From the NCBI RefSeq assembly GCF_025989125.1, contig NZ_JAPDNR010000001.1:7490087-7554086 (forward strand): a stretch of 64,000 nucleotides of DNA, written 5' to 3'. The DNA comes from Chitinophaga nivalis (GTDB lineage Bacteria; Bacteroidota; Bacteroidia; Chitinophagales; Chitinophagaceae). Below are positions 36,193 through 44,956 of the stretch, piece after piece (the stretch's first letter is position 1; every line of letters begins with the position of its first letter). The notes beneath the pieces were generated by a model. It did no database searches. It worked only from the letters and a program-made list of their open reading frames with translations, and was not told where the DNA came from. The position numbers and the translations under genes are program-made.

Positions 36193-36966
36193 ATGAAAAC
36201 AATCAACCCGGATATTGACCCGAATGAAGTGGTGATCTCCATCAGGGATTTATACAAATCCTTCGGCAACAACCACGTATTACGGGGTGTGGATGTGGAT
36301 GTACACAAAGGGGAAAATGTGGTGGTATTGGGACGCTCCGGTACCGGTAAATCCGTACTGATAAAAATTATTGTAGGATTACTGCAACAGGATGCCGGTA
36401 CAGTGAATGTATTGGGGCAGGAAGTGGATCAACTGAGCAATGCCGAACTGCGGGAGCTACGCCTGAAAGTAGGTTTCTCCTTTCAGAGCAGTGCCCTCTA
36501 TGATAGTATGACCGTAGGGGAAAACCTGGCCTTTCCGCTAAAACGCAACAACAAACGCCTCAGCAAAGAACAGATCGATAAAATGGTGGACATTGTACTG
36601 GATGCGGTAGGCCTCACCCAAACCATTAACCAGTATCCGTCTGAGCTGTCCGGCGGACAACGCAAACGTATCGGTATCGGCCGTACGCTGATTCTCCGGC
36701 CACAGATTATGTTGTACGATGAACCTACTGCCGGCCTGGATCCTATCACCTGTACGGAAATCAATAACCTCATCAACGAGGTACAAAGAAGATTCAACAC
36801 CAGCTCTATCATCATCACCCACGACCTCACGTGCGCCAAAGAAACCGGCGACCGGATTGCCGTGATGCAGGAAGGAAAATTTGTTTCACAGGGCTCCTTC
36901 GATGAAGTATTCCGTACAGACAATGACCTGATAAAAGAATTCTATCAATATAATTTCATACAGTAA
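36193..36966 (+). CDS. mlaF: MlaF-type ABC transporter ATP-binding protein
   Basis: A 257-residue ATPase: Walker A GRSGTGKS (47-54), Q-loop FSFQSS, signature LSGGQ (152-156), Walker B IMLYDEP (172-178) and the switch His in IIITHD. The short spacing on both sides (1 bp to mlaE, 3 bp to the MCE gene) shows a lipid transport operon. It energises the MlaE permease for phospholipid movement across the envelope; import or export direction cannot be told from sequence. Confidence 0.95.
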   Translation: MKTINPDIDPNEVVISIRDLYKSFGNNHVLRGVDVDVHKGENVVVLGRSGTGKSVLIKIIVGLLQQDAGTVNVLGQEVDQLSNAELRELRLKVGFSFQSSALYDSMTVGENLAFPLKRNNKRLSKEQIDKMVDIVLDAVGLTQTINQYPSELSGGQRKRIGIGRTLILRPQIMLYDEPTAGLDPITCTEINNLINEVQRRFNTSSIIITHDLTCAKETGDRIAVMQEGKFVSQGSFDEVFRTDNDLIKEFYQYNFIQ

Positions 36967-36969
36967 GAC

Positions 36970-38007
36970 ATGCAAACAACCAACAACAGAAGATCCGTTA
37001 TTGTAGGCCTATTTATTTTTGTGGGATTGGCCATCTTTACTGTAGCCATACTGGCCCTCGGGGGACAACGGAAAATATTTGTGCGGTCGATAAAAGTGAA
37101 TGCTGTATTCAACGATGTAAATGGACTCGCCGCCGGTAACAACGTATGGTACTCCGGTGTAAAAATCGGTACCGTCAAAAAAATCACCTTCCTCCAGCAC
37201 AATCAGATTGAAGTGGTGATGAACATCGAAAACAGCACCCGGCAATTCATTCATAAAGATGTACAGGTAAAAGTAAGTACCGACGGATTTGTAGGTAATA
37301 AAATCGTAGTACTCTCCGGTGGTACCACCGCTACCCCTGCCGTGGAAGACGGTGATTTCCTGAAAGTGGAAAATGCCCTCAGCACAGATGAAATCATGCG
37401 TACCCTCCAGGTCAACAATAAAAGCCTGGAAGTGATTACCGGCAACCTGAAAATCATTACCAAAAACCTCGTAGACGGACAAGGTACGCTGGGCAAACTG
37501 CTGACCAACGACTCGGTATACAACAACCTGGAAGCTACCATGGCTACCCTCCGGAAAACGGCCAGTAACACCCAACGCCTCACCGATGGCCTGGCCGATT
37601 ATGCCTCCAAGCTGCAGACCAAAGGCGCGCTGGCAAATGACCTGGTAACGGATACGGTTGTATTCAGCAAACTGAGAGCCACGGCCACCTCGTTGAATGC
37701 AGTAGCCAGTCAGGCCAATGGTGTGGTACAGGATCTGAAAACCACTACCAGTCAGCTCAATACAAACCTGAACAGCAACACCTCTCCTGCCGGCGTATTG
37801 CTGCACGATGCCGCTACCGCCGAAGGCATCAAACAGACCATCCGCAACCTGGAAAGCAGCACGGCGAAACTGGACCGGAACATGGAAGCCTTGCAACATA
37901 ATTTCCTCCTGCGGGGATTCTTCCGCAAGGAAGCCAAACGCGAAAAGAAAGAACAGGCGGCCGCGGAAAAAGCACTGCAGGATTCCCTGCGGCAACAACG
38001 GCCTTAA
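36970..38007 (+). CDS. mlaD: MlaD-like MCE-domain protein
   Basis: A 345-residue protein anchored by one N-terminal transmembrane helix (about 9-28), followed by an MCE domain (about 35-115; FNDVNGLAAGNNVWYSGVKIGTV). The long remainder is helical and Asn/Thr-rich with repeated 'T-x-L-N' heptads, ending in a Lys/Glu-rich coiled-coil tail (FFRKEAKREKKEQAAAEKAL). In Mla systems the MCE ring spans the periplasm as the lipid conduit. It is longer than E. coli MlaD (about 180 residues), as is typical in Bacteroidota. Third gene of the mlaE-mlaF-mlaD operon. Confidence 0.93.
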   Translation: MQTTNNRRSVIVGLFIFVGLAIFTVAILALGGQRKIFVRSIKVNAVFNDVNGLAAGNNVWYSGVKIGTVKKITFLQHNQIEVVMNIENSTRQFIHKDVQVKVSTDGFVGNKIVVLSGGTTATPAVEDGDFLKVENALSTDEIMRTLQVNNKSLEVITGNLKIITKNLVDGQGTLGKLLTNDSVYNNLEATMATLRKTASNTQRLTDGLADYASKLQTKGALANDLVTDTVVFSKLRATATSLNAVASQANGVVQDLKTTTSQLNTNLNSNTSPAGVLLHDAATAEGIKQTIRNLESSTAKLDRNMEALQHNFLLRGFFRKEAKREKKEQAAAEKALQDSLRQQRP

Positions 38008-38112
38008 TACAGACCGCCGGTATATTATCCGTCTGTTAAATTCCGGCAGCAACGGAACAGACAGGCAAACGCGCCTTACATTTGCCGTTTTGCCCATAAC
38101 TATTTCGATACC

Positions 38113-39648
38113 ATGCTGCCACTTTTCAGAAAAGGCCTGTGTTGCGCGCTCCTGCTGTCTTTCAGCAGCTACCTGTCGGCACAGTCCTTCTTTACCGGAA
38201 CCATCTACCTGGATAAAAACAACAATGGCCAACGCGATGCCGGCGAACCTGGTTTACCACGTATCACTGTTTCCAACGGTACCGATATTACCCTTACCGG
38301 CAACAATGGCCAGTATCAACTGCCAGCAACCGGCCGGCACGTATTTGTTATCAAACCTGCTGCGTATAAAACCGCTACCCGTAAAGACGGTATGCCCGCC
38401 TTTTACCAGCCGATACAACCGACACAAACCAGCGGATATGATATGGCCCTTTACCCAACACCCGTGAAAAAGAGCCTCCACATGGCTCTCATCGGCGATC
38501 CGCAGGTAAATGCCTCCGACGACATCAATCACTTCCAAAACCTGGTGATCCGCGAGCTGTATCCCGAAAATCCGGATGCCATCATCACACTCGGCGACCT
38601 TTGTTTCGACGGACAGGAAATCCTGCCGGCCTTTAAAGCCGCCCTCGCCGTAACCGGCAAACCCGTCTACAACTGCATCGGCAATCATGATATCAGCTAC
38701 GAAAAAACAGATTATAAAGATGCCGCTGCCGGCTATGAAGCCGTGTTCGGTCCGGCGGTATATGCCTTTAATGAAGGCCCTGCGCATTTCGTTGCCCTCA
38801 ATGATGTGTTTTACCTCGGCCAGAAAAATTATACCGGGCGGTTATCTCCCGAAAACCTGACCTTCCTGAAAAATGACCTGCAGCAAGTACCCCGCGAACA
38901 GCTGGTAGTATTGTATATGCATATACCCATCGACGAACTGGAAAACAGACAGGAATTATTTGACCTGCTGGCCGGACATGACCGGGTATTATGTGTAGCC
39001 GGTCATACACATACCAACTACCGCACCTATTACGACCGTGCCCAGGGCTGGAAAGGAAAATACCCTTTGCAACTGCTGGTAGCCGGCGCCACCTGCGGCA
39101 GCTGGTGGCAGGGCGAACACGATGCCATGGGCATTCCACAGGCAATGATGGCCTGCGGCAGCCCCAAAGGTTACTGGTGGCTCAACATCAGCGGGAATGA
39201 TTATCAGCTGCAGTTTAAAGCGTCACAATACGGTAAAGATTATCAAATGAATATCTGGGCGCCGGAGCAAAAATATGAGTGGGATACCCTCCGTAACATG
39301 ACGGCCCAGATTGCCGCCAACACCATTATCGCCAATGTATTTGCCGGCAGTGAAAAAACGACTGTTCAACTACAGATAGACGAAGGCAACTGGCTCCCTA
39401 TGCAACGTACAGAACAGGCTGACCCTTACTTTGCGTATATCATCGCGCAGGAAAAGAAAGGTTATTATCCGACCAAAATGTCGTCGGGGTATGGCGATGC
39501 GGAAGCTGCTTCCCTGAAAACATCCCAACATATCTGGACCCTGCCCGTACCGGCAAAGCTGACACCAGGATTACACCGGCTGAAAATTCGTGCTACAGAC
39601 CCCTGCGGCCTGGATGCCGTGAGTTATAAGGTGCTCTACACAGAATAA
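38113..39648 (+). CDS. Secreted calcineurin-type metallophosphoesterase
   Basis: A 511-residue exported protein. Signal peptide at 1-23 (ending YLSAQ). A small SdrD_B/Cna_B-like beta domain (about 26-110; GTIYLDKNNNGQRDAGEPGLP) comes first. The phosphoesterase domain has metal motifs LIGDPQ (Asp129), LGDLCFDG (161-168), GNHD (190-193), YMHIP and GHTHT. A C-terminal beta-rich domain follows. It could hydrolyse phosphodiesters or phosphomonoesters outside the cytoplasm; the substrate is unknown. The 105-bp gap after the MCE gene has no terminator that I see, so read-through from the mla operon is possible. Confidence 0.9.
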   Translation: MLPLFRKGLCCALLLSFSSYLSAQSFFTGTIYLDKNNNGQRDAGEPGLPRITVSNGTDITLTGNNGQYQLPATGRHVFVIKPAAYKTATRKDGMPAFYQPIQPTQTSGYDMALYPTPVKKSLHMALIGDPQVNASDDINHFQNLVIRELYPENPDAIITLGDLCFDGQEILPAFKAALAVTGKPVYNCIGNHDISYEKTDYKDAAAGYEAVFGPAVYAFNEGPAHFVALNDVFYLGQKNYTGRLSPENLTFLKNDLQQVPREQLVVLYMHIPIDELENRQELFDLLAGHDRVLCVAGHTHTNYRTYYDRAQGWKGKYPLQLLVAGATCGSWWQGEHDAMGIPQAMMACGSPKGYWWLNISGNDYQLQFKASQYGKDYQMNIWAPEQKYEWDTLRNMTAQIAANTIIANVFAGSEKTTVQLQIDEGNWLPMQRTEQADPYFAYIIAQEKKGYYPTKMSSGYGDAEAASLKTSQHIWTLPVPAKLTPGLHRLKIRATDPCGLDAVSYKVLYTE

Positions 39649-39656
39649 TTAACTAC

Positions 39657-39701
39657 AGCGGATATGATTACGTATAGTCATCAACGGTAGTCATATCCGC
39701 T
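39657..39701. terminator. Bidirectional hairpin between convergent genes
   Basis: Arms 39657-39667 and 39691-39701 form an 11-bp perfect stem. It lies between the phosphoesterase and the DUF1801-like gene and touches the stop codon of the latter. Confidence 0.6.
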
Positions 39702-40147
39702 TATTTTGTAAATGCCGTTTCATAGATGGCAATCCATTCCTGCGGCGTTACTTTTCCGGCCAGTGCGCCGATCAGTTCAAACGGAATATTTTCCGGTTTT
39801 TTGAACCGGATACAACTCTTCCCCATATCCGGTTTTTTAGCAGACACCTGCTTCCATTCTTCCAGGAACCAATCCATCAGACTACTGCTGGCATACAATG
39901 CCATATGATATACGGCGATATGCCCTTTCTGCGATGCAATGTTCATAAACGGCAACGGCAGTTTCGGATCGCATTTATAACCGGCCGGGTATAAGGTGTG
40001 CGGCACCACATAGGCCAGCATACCATATCCGATGGTTTCTGCAAAACCAGCCGGCAAATGTTGTAATACTTCCTGCCGCAACCGGCTTACAGGTGCTTTG
40101 CGGTCTTCCGGTAAAGCGGCGATGTAGGATTCGGGGGTGATGATCAT
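39701..40147 (-). CDS. DUF1801 / YdhG-like protein
   Basis: A 148-residue cytosolic protein. The pattern of ITPESYIAALPEDRKAPVSRLRQ, then ETIGYGMLAY, a PLPFMNIASQKGHIAVYH core and a C-terminal KSCIRFKKPENIP fits the DUF1801 (YdhG/YobT-like) family, related in fold to frataxin-like domains. No catalytic activity is established for the family. It is a single gene convergent with the phosphoesterase and sharing its terminator. Confidence 0.8.
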   Translation of the reverse strand: MIITPESYIAALPEDRKAPVSRLRQEVLQHLPAGFAETIGYGMLAYVVPHTLYPAGYKCDPKLPLPFMNIASQKGHIAVYHMALYASSSLMDWFLEEWKQVSAKKPDMGKSCIRFKKPENIPFELIGALAGKVTPQEWIAIYETAFTK

Positions 40148-40893
40148 AGCGGGAATAAATTAAGAGACAAAAATAACGTATCTCATAAAAATCCGATAAA
40201 TTACCTTGTTGGTGAACATTATTCCGGCAAGAAAAAAGATATAAGAAAAAAGATAGTACGGGTTATCATCTTGATAAATCTGAAAAGGAATCAACTGAAT
40301 GGCATAGCGGCTGGATGGAAAAAGGTAACGACGCTCTAGCGTTAATCGGTATAGAAACCTCCATACAAAATAGGAGTGTTAAGATAACTGTGTAAACTGT
40401 ATTCTGTTCATAACAGTAAGCTGCATCGCTGTTGACCCAAAAGATTTATAAACTGTATTAACATAATGGGCCAGTCTCTTTGAGGCATGATCCATTTTTT
40501 TGAGCTTGCATCAGGCTGAGGTAAACTACTTTTTCGACGGCCTGGTCGCCCGGTACCTTTCACACCTGACCAATCTCCAAAAGGCAAACCATTCATATAT
40601 CAACCTTTTGAAGCAATGGAATGTAAAATCCTCCCTGCTGTATTCTTTCCCGATTCTTTGATTAGTATAAGAATAGGGACACAAATGTATCTTCCATTAT
40701 AGTTATTAAGTACTATTATAAAATAACAATCTCACGTTTAAGGTTAAAAAGAAAACAATTGGCTATATTATACGTTATAAGGCAAAACCAATTACCGCTG
40801 ATACCTACGGCCCAGGAAATAAAAGAAAGACGAGAATATCGATGATTTAGCTTCCTCACTACATTATTGTTACATACGGAGAAATCTCAAACC
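40148..40893. other. AT-rich gap with transposase remnant
   Basis: About 745 bp between the DUF1801 gene and the IPT lipoprotein gene. It is markedly AT-rich. The only coding trace I see is the decayed IS256-type transposase end at 40408-40553. A segment near 40385-40407 resembles the kind of 'ctgtgtaaac' end found at IS256-family termini; I cannot confirm an inverted repeat partner. Confidence 0.5.
40408..40553 (-). pseudogene. C-terminal remnant of an IS256-family (mutator-type) transposase, frameshifted
   Basis: Minus-strand translation gives a block typical of IS256 transposase C-termini. One frame reads PGDQAVEKVVYLSLMQAQ and the next frame continues KKWIMPQRDWPIMLIQF. The two join in a run of seven A residues (T-run at 40495-40501); one additional A would restore the frame. 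A stop closes the first frame just upstream, so only about 50 codons survive. It marks an old transposition event next to the AT-rich surface-protein genes. Confidence 0.7.
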
Positions 40894-41535
40894 ATGATGA
40901 AAACCTGCTATTTACCATTCCTCGCCATTTTACTAACTATTAGCGCCTGCAAAAAAAATGCAGCCAACCTCTATGACAACAGTCCCATTATTGATTCCAT
41001 ATCACCGCTTTTTGTGGCAGAAGGAGAAACATTCAACATTTATGGTAAAAACTTCAGCCCGATAGCTGAAAACAATGACATAAAAATAAACGGGATTCCT
41101 GTCACCGGTGCAGTCACAGGTAATAGTATCCGTGCTAAATTGCCTAAGGGAGTTTTTCCTGATGATACAACTTTAGTTGCTGAACTTATCCTCAAAGTAA
41201 CCGGATTTCAAAAACAGGATACCACCTATTTTTATTCAAATTTGACCCCCAGGGTCTATTCTATGGCCCCTCTAACTGTCCACATTGGCGATACGATTAC
41301 TATAACGGGAAAAGGATTTGCAGATCCCAGAGATAGAAAGGCAATTATATTTATTCCCCCCGGTGATCAAGGATTTGGAATAATAGGCAAAGTCACATTT
41401 ATCAATAATAGTTTAATCAAGCTAGTTGTTCCTCCTAAAGTAGTTTCGGGCGAACTTGTATTTTTCACACCGATTAATAGATTTATAATAGGGAACAATA
41501 TTGGGGGGCGTTATCCTATCACAGTAATACCATAA
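40894..41535 (+). CDS. IPT/TIG-domain lipoprotein
   Basis: A 213-residue lipoprotein from the ATG at 40894; the frame opens 27 bases earlier. The signal ends with lipobox LTISAC followed by Lys-Lys, pointing to lipid anchoring. Two IPT/TIG Ig-like domains follow (about 38-118, starting IIDSISPLFVAEGETFNIYGKNF, and about 125-205, starting VYSMAPLTVHIGDTITITGKGF). TIG domains are structural modules of surface and sensor proteins. The gene is AT-rich compared with its neighbours. It begins a three-gene plus-strand cluster with a small lipoprotein and a CHU_C protein. Confidence 0.85.
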   Translation: MMKTCYLPFLAILLTISACKKNAANLYDNSPIIDSISPLFVAEGETFNIYGKNFSPIAENNDIKINGIPVTGAVTGNSIRAKLPKGVFPDDTTLVAELILKVTGFQKQDTTYFYSNLTPRVYSMAPLTVHIGDTITITGKGFADPRDRKAIIFIPPGDQGFGIIGKVTFINNSLIKLVVPPKVVSGELVFFTPINRFIIGNNIGGRYPITVIP

Positions 41536-41559
41536 GTTTCAAAAATAAAATATAACAAT

Positions 41560-41823
41560 ATGGGCAAAAAAAACAGACTCACATCTATAAGCATCTTACT
41601 GGTAATGTTTTATTTTTCCTGTCAAAAAGAAGCATTGCAGGAACCTAAAACAAAAGTACCACAAACACCAGTCAACATGGTTCCTGGAATTGAATTTAAA
41701 AGCATATCTGATAAACACGAAGACCCAACACTGTTGAAATTCATTCATCATTATCAAGAATCAAAAACGTTTAGGGACAAGTTAAATGCTAAAGCTATAT
41801 TCCATTCTAATTCTGCACAATAG
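41560..41823 (+). CDS. Small predicted lipoprotein
   Basis: An 87-residue protein starting 24 bp after the IPT lipoprotein. A hydrophobic N-terminus with a lipobox-like FYFSC (Cys21) predicts a lipoprotein of about 67 mature residues. The rest is polar and contains no motif I recognise. AT-rich like its neighbours. Its position between a TIG lipoprotein and a T9SS-type secreted protein suggests a surface role, but the function is unknown. Confidence 0.6.
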   Translation: MGKKNRLTSISILLVMFYFSCQKEALQEPKTKVPQTPVNMVPGIEFKSISDKHEDPTLLKFIHHYQESKTFRDKLNAKAIFHSNSAQ

Positions 41824-41862
41824 TCATAATATCAAGTTTAAACCCTCATACACATGTTAACC

Positions 41863-42573
41863 ATGAAAAGATACATCCCATTATACCTCTTTTGCCATTT
41901 TATTATGCTATCTTTCTTAAACCCTGCTCAAGCTCAACTTACTGTAAAGCTAACAACCAACGGCGGAGGTATAACCAACTGTGAATCCAGAACGTTAACA
42001 ACTACTGTTACTGGTGGATCAGGTAATTTTCAATATAATTATGGGATTATTGGTGCTGGATCTATAAGATCGGAAAATAAACCTTTTATAATTATAGATC
42101 CCCAACCTATTATTGCAACTACCTATTCGGTTATAGTATATGATAACGCTACCGGAGCACTCGGGCGTTCTACAGTAACAGTACCACCCTTAGCATCAGG
42201 AGATTTAAACCTCTTTATCCCTAACGTCATTACTCCAAATGGAGATGGAAAAAACGATACCTGGGAAATCAGAAATGCGAATAAAGACCCTTACAGTGCG
42301 CAGGTACCTATCGGAGCTTATAAATACAAGGTGCTTATTACCAATTCAAACGGTGCTACTTATCTGGATAATGAAAATACTGTTGGCGTAAATGGCTGGG
42401 GCAATGCCTTCCTGAATACAGGTCTGATAAGCGGTATAACCTATTGGAACGGATACCGGTATAATGGAACAGAAGTGGTGCCTCCTGATACCTATTTTTA
42501 TATCATCACCTTCTATAGTTGTACGTATCCCGGCGGAAAAGAGTTCAAAGGCTGGATACAGGTCATTTATTAA
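41863..42573 (+). CDS. Small secreted protein with gliding-motility-type C-terminal domain (CHU_C, T9SS type B)
   Basis: A 236-residue protein. Signal peptide at about 1-24 (ending NPAQA). An Ig/SprB-like segment (VTGGSGNFQYNYGI, about 45-105) is followed by the CHU_C domain, opening with FIPNVITPNGDGKND and ending KGWIQVIY, the type B T9SS sorting pattern. Type B proteins are exported across the outer membrane and released or held at the surface with no A-LPS anchor. It is unusually short: most CHU_C proteins carry long repeat regions. It may be a reduced carrier or adhesin, or the survivor of a deletion. Confidence 0.83.
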   Translation: MKRYIPLYLFCHFIMLSFLNPAQAQLTVKLTTNGGGITNCESRTLTTTVTGGSGNFQYNYGIIGAGSIRSENKPFIIIDPQPIIATTYSVIVYDNATGALGRSTVTVPPLASGDLNLFIPNVITPNGDGKNDTWEIRNANKDPYSAQVPIGAYKYKVLITNSNGATYLDNENTVGVNGWGNAFLNTGLISGITYWNGYRYNGTEVVPPDTYFYIITFYSCTYPGGKEFKGWIQVIY

Positions 42574-42661
42574 AATCCAGTCTTAGCAATGCAATCGACC
42601 TCTATTAATGCCAATTCTCAACAAAACCAAAACTTAAGCATCCAGTAATAACACCGGTCGC

Positions 42662-44089
42662 TTAATTATCAATCTTCAAATCCTTCAACACCGCTTTTGC
42701 CGCATGATACCCACACATCCCATGCACGCCGCCACCCGGCGGCGTTGCAGACGAACATATATACATCCCCTTGGCGGAAGTACGGTACGGCGATAAGCTG
42801 AGTACCGGCCGTGTATACAGCTGCCTGATATCCATGATACCTCCATTGATATCACCCCCTACGTAGTTGGGATTGTAAGCTTCCATCTCGTGGGTATTCA
42901 TGGTGTGTTTATCGAGGATGATATCGCGGAAGCCCGGTGCAAAACGTTCTACCTGTTTTTCGATGATGCTGGTCATATCGGTGACGGAACCATTGGGCAC
43001 GTGGCAATAGGCCCAGGCCGTGTGCCGGCCTGCCGGCGCCCGCTGATCAAACAGGCTTTGCTGCGCCAGCAATACGAAGGGATTGGCCGGGTGTTTTCCG
43101 TCGTGTACCTGTTGCTCTGCGAAGGCAATTTCTTCGAAGGTATTGCCCAGGTGCACGGTGGCGGCCTGGCGGCAGGCGGCCGCTTTAAAAGGAATGGGTT
43201 CCTGCAGTGCCCAGTCGATTTTGAAGATACCTGCACCATAACGGTAACGGCTCAACTGACAGCGATACAACGGTGTAAACCGGTCGCCGGCAATGGCCAA
43301 CAGCTGCCGCGGGGTTACATCGAATAGGACCGCCCGGTGAGATGGCAGGTCTTCCGGAGCCGTTACGTGCACGCGGGTACGAATTTCACCACCGAGGGCC
43401 GTAAAATAAGCTGCCATCGCCTGGGCGATGGCCTGCGAACCGCCTTTGGGCACAGGCCAGCCGTATCGGTGACCCACGGCACATAGTACCAGGGCGATGG
43501 CGGCGGTTGTCCAGTTGGTAAGCGGTTGGATGGCATGACCTGCCATGCCTGCCCATAGCCCTTTTGCAGCCGGTGTACTAAAACGTGCCGCCACAACAGC
43601 CGCCGGCAATAACGCATTCCGGCCAAAATCGGCCATGATCAGCGGATGCCGGGGCAGGCGGAACGGTCCCATGCTATCGGCCGCAATGGCCTCCCAATGC
43701 CTGCTGATAGGCGCAATAAGAGAAGTATATATTTTTTTATCGACGCCTAATGCGGCAGCGGTATCTTCCAGGGAGCGGGATAAAAAAGCCGCGTGCCCAT
43801 CGTCGAACGGGTGGGCTGCTGCCAGCGGGGAATGCACAAATTCCAGTCCGTAGTCCTGCAACGGCAGGCTGGCAAAGAAAGGCGATGCCATGGCCATGGG
43901 ATGTATGGCAGAACATACATCGTGGTAAAAGCCGGGCAGCGTGAGTTGCTGCGTACGCATGCCACCACCTACGGTGTCTTTTGATTCCAGTAATAGTACC
44001 GATAAACCGGCCCGTTGTAAGGTAATGGCCGCCGCTAATCCGTTGGGACCGGCGCCCACAACAATGGCATCAAATACGTTTTTCTCCAT
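42662..44089 (-). CDS. FAD-dependent oxidoreductase, phytoene desaturase/PYROXD2-like
   Basis: A 475-residue flavoprotein with an N-terminal dinucleotide-binding motif VVGAGPNGLAAAITLQRAG, then LLLESKDTVGGGMRT, as in the phytoene desaturase / CrtISO / PYROXD2 group. The C-terminal FAD motif is YICSSATPPGGGVHGMCGYHAAKA. It may dehydrogenate or isomerise a polyene or lipid, but PYROXD2-like proteins have unclear substrates, and there are no other carotenoid genes next to it. Stand-alone gene. Confidence 0.88.
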   Translation of the reverse strand: MEKNVFDAIVVGAGPNGLAAAITLQRAGLSVLLLESKDTVGGGMRTQQLTLPGFYHDVCSAIHPMAMASPFFASLPLQDYGLEFVHSPLAAAHPFDDGHAAFLSRSLEDTAAALGVDKKIYTSLIAPISRHWEAIAADSMGPFRLPRHPLIMADFGRNALLPAAVVAARFSTPAAKGLWAGMAGHAIQPLTNWTTAAIALVLCAVGHRYGWPVPKGGSQAIAQAMAAYFTALGGEIRTRVHVTAPEDLPSHRAVLFDVTPRQLLAIAGDRFTPLYRCQLSRYRYGAGIFKIDWALQEPIPFKAAACRQAATVHLGNTFEEIAFAEQQVHDGKHPANPFVLLAQQSLFDQRAPAGRHTAWAYCHVPNGSVTDMTSIIEKQVERFAPGFRDIILDKHTMNTHEMEAYNPNYVGGDINGGIMDIRQLYTRPVLSLSPYRTSAKGMYICSSATPPGGGVHGMCGYHAAKAVLKDLKIDN

Positions 44090-44324
44090 CGTGTTTGGTC
44101 GCTTTTGCAGTAAACAGGCGTATCCTTTTTGGGGTATATCTGATCGTTCCCTAAGTTACCACAGCCCGGGTAAGCCGCCAAATTTAAATGGCTGCCCGCT
44201 TCTTTATTACACGGTGCAACACTCATATCTTCGTGGGTTGCCGGTAAATTGGTAACTTACTGACAGATACTATATTTAACTGTAACACACTTTATTTCTA
44301 ACCACACTTAAACAGCTGCACAAA

Positions 44325-44897
44325 ATGAAAACACTTCACCTGTTAACAGCTGCGTTATGCCTGTTAATTTCCACTGCAGCCCTGGCACAGCAGGATGCTG
44401 CCGCCACCCAGAAAGCCTGGGCGGCCTATATGACACCGGGTCCCATGCATGAAAAAATGGCCGCTACCAATGGCGACTGGAGCTCCACGATGACTTTCTG
44501 GGAAAGCCCCGGCGCCGCACCACAAACCTCTACCGGCAACTGTAGCTACAAAATGATCCTCGGCGGACGCTACCAGGAAAGCCGCTTCCTCGGCGACTTT
44601 ATGGGCATGCCTTTCGAAGGCATCGGCACCATGGCCTACGATAATGCCCGGAAACTATTTATCAGTACCTGGATGGATAACATGGGTACCGGCATCATTG
44701 TACTGGAAGGCAACTGGGAAGAAGCGGAGAAAGCCGTCGTGTTAAAGGGAAAATGCCAGGATCCTATTTCCGGCAAACCAATGGTGGTAAAGGAACTCCT
44801 GAAATGGCAGGACAACAACCATCACAGCATGGAGATGTTCCGCGAAGTGGATGGCAAGGAATTCAAGGATATGGAAATTAAATTCACCCGGAAATAA
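44325..44897 (+). CDS. Secreted DUF1579-family protein
   Basis: A 190-residue protein. Signal peptide at about 1-22 (ending AALAQ). The mature domain (GPMHEKMAATNGDWSSTMTFWE; ILGGRYQESRF; GMPFEGIGTMAYDNARKLF) is the DUF1579 fold, a lipocalin-like beta barrel of unknown function. Single gene; it shares the terminator at 44919-44951 with the convergent PfkB gene. Confidence 0.85.
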   Translation: MKTLHLLTAALCLLISTAALAQQDAAATQKAWAAYMTPGPMHEKMAATNGDWSSTMTFWESPGAAPQTSTGNCSYKMILGGRYQESRFLGDFMGMPFEGIGTMAYDNARKLFISTWMDNMGTGIIVLEGNWEEAEKAVVLKGKCQDPISGKPMVVKELLKWQDNNHHSMEMFREVDGKEFKDMEIKFTRK

Positions 44898-44918
44898 TAC
44901 CCACTAACGTGAATGTAT

Positions 44919-44951
44919 ATACGGTAACAGGTCACTCACCTGTTGCCGTAT
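44919..44951. terminator. Convergent terminator between DUF1579 and PfkB genes
   Basis: Arms 44919-44932 and 44938-44951 pair over 14 positions, one a T-G wobble, around a 5-base loop. T-rich sequence follows on the plus strand. Confidence 0.75.
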
Positions 44952-44956
44952 TTATT

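Noticed and set aside
37009..38232. 407-codon minus-strand ORF over the MCE gene
   Set aside because: Antisense shadow of the MCE and phosphoesterase genes, whose motifs and spacing are clear.
40408..40596. 62-codon ORF as an intact gene
   Set aside because: Only its end matches a transposase C-terminus and the match changes frame at an A-run; it is better described as a pseudogene.
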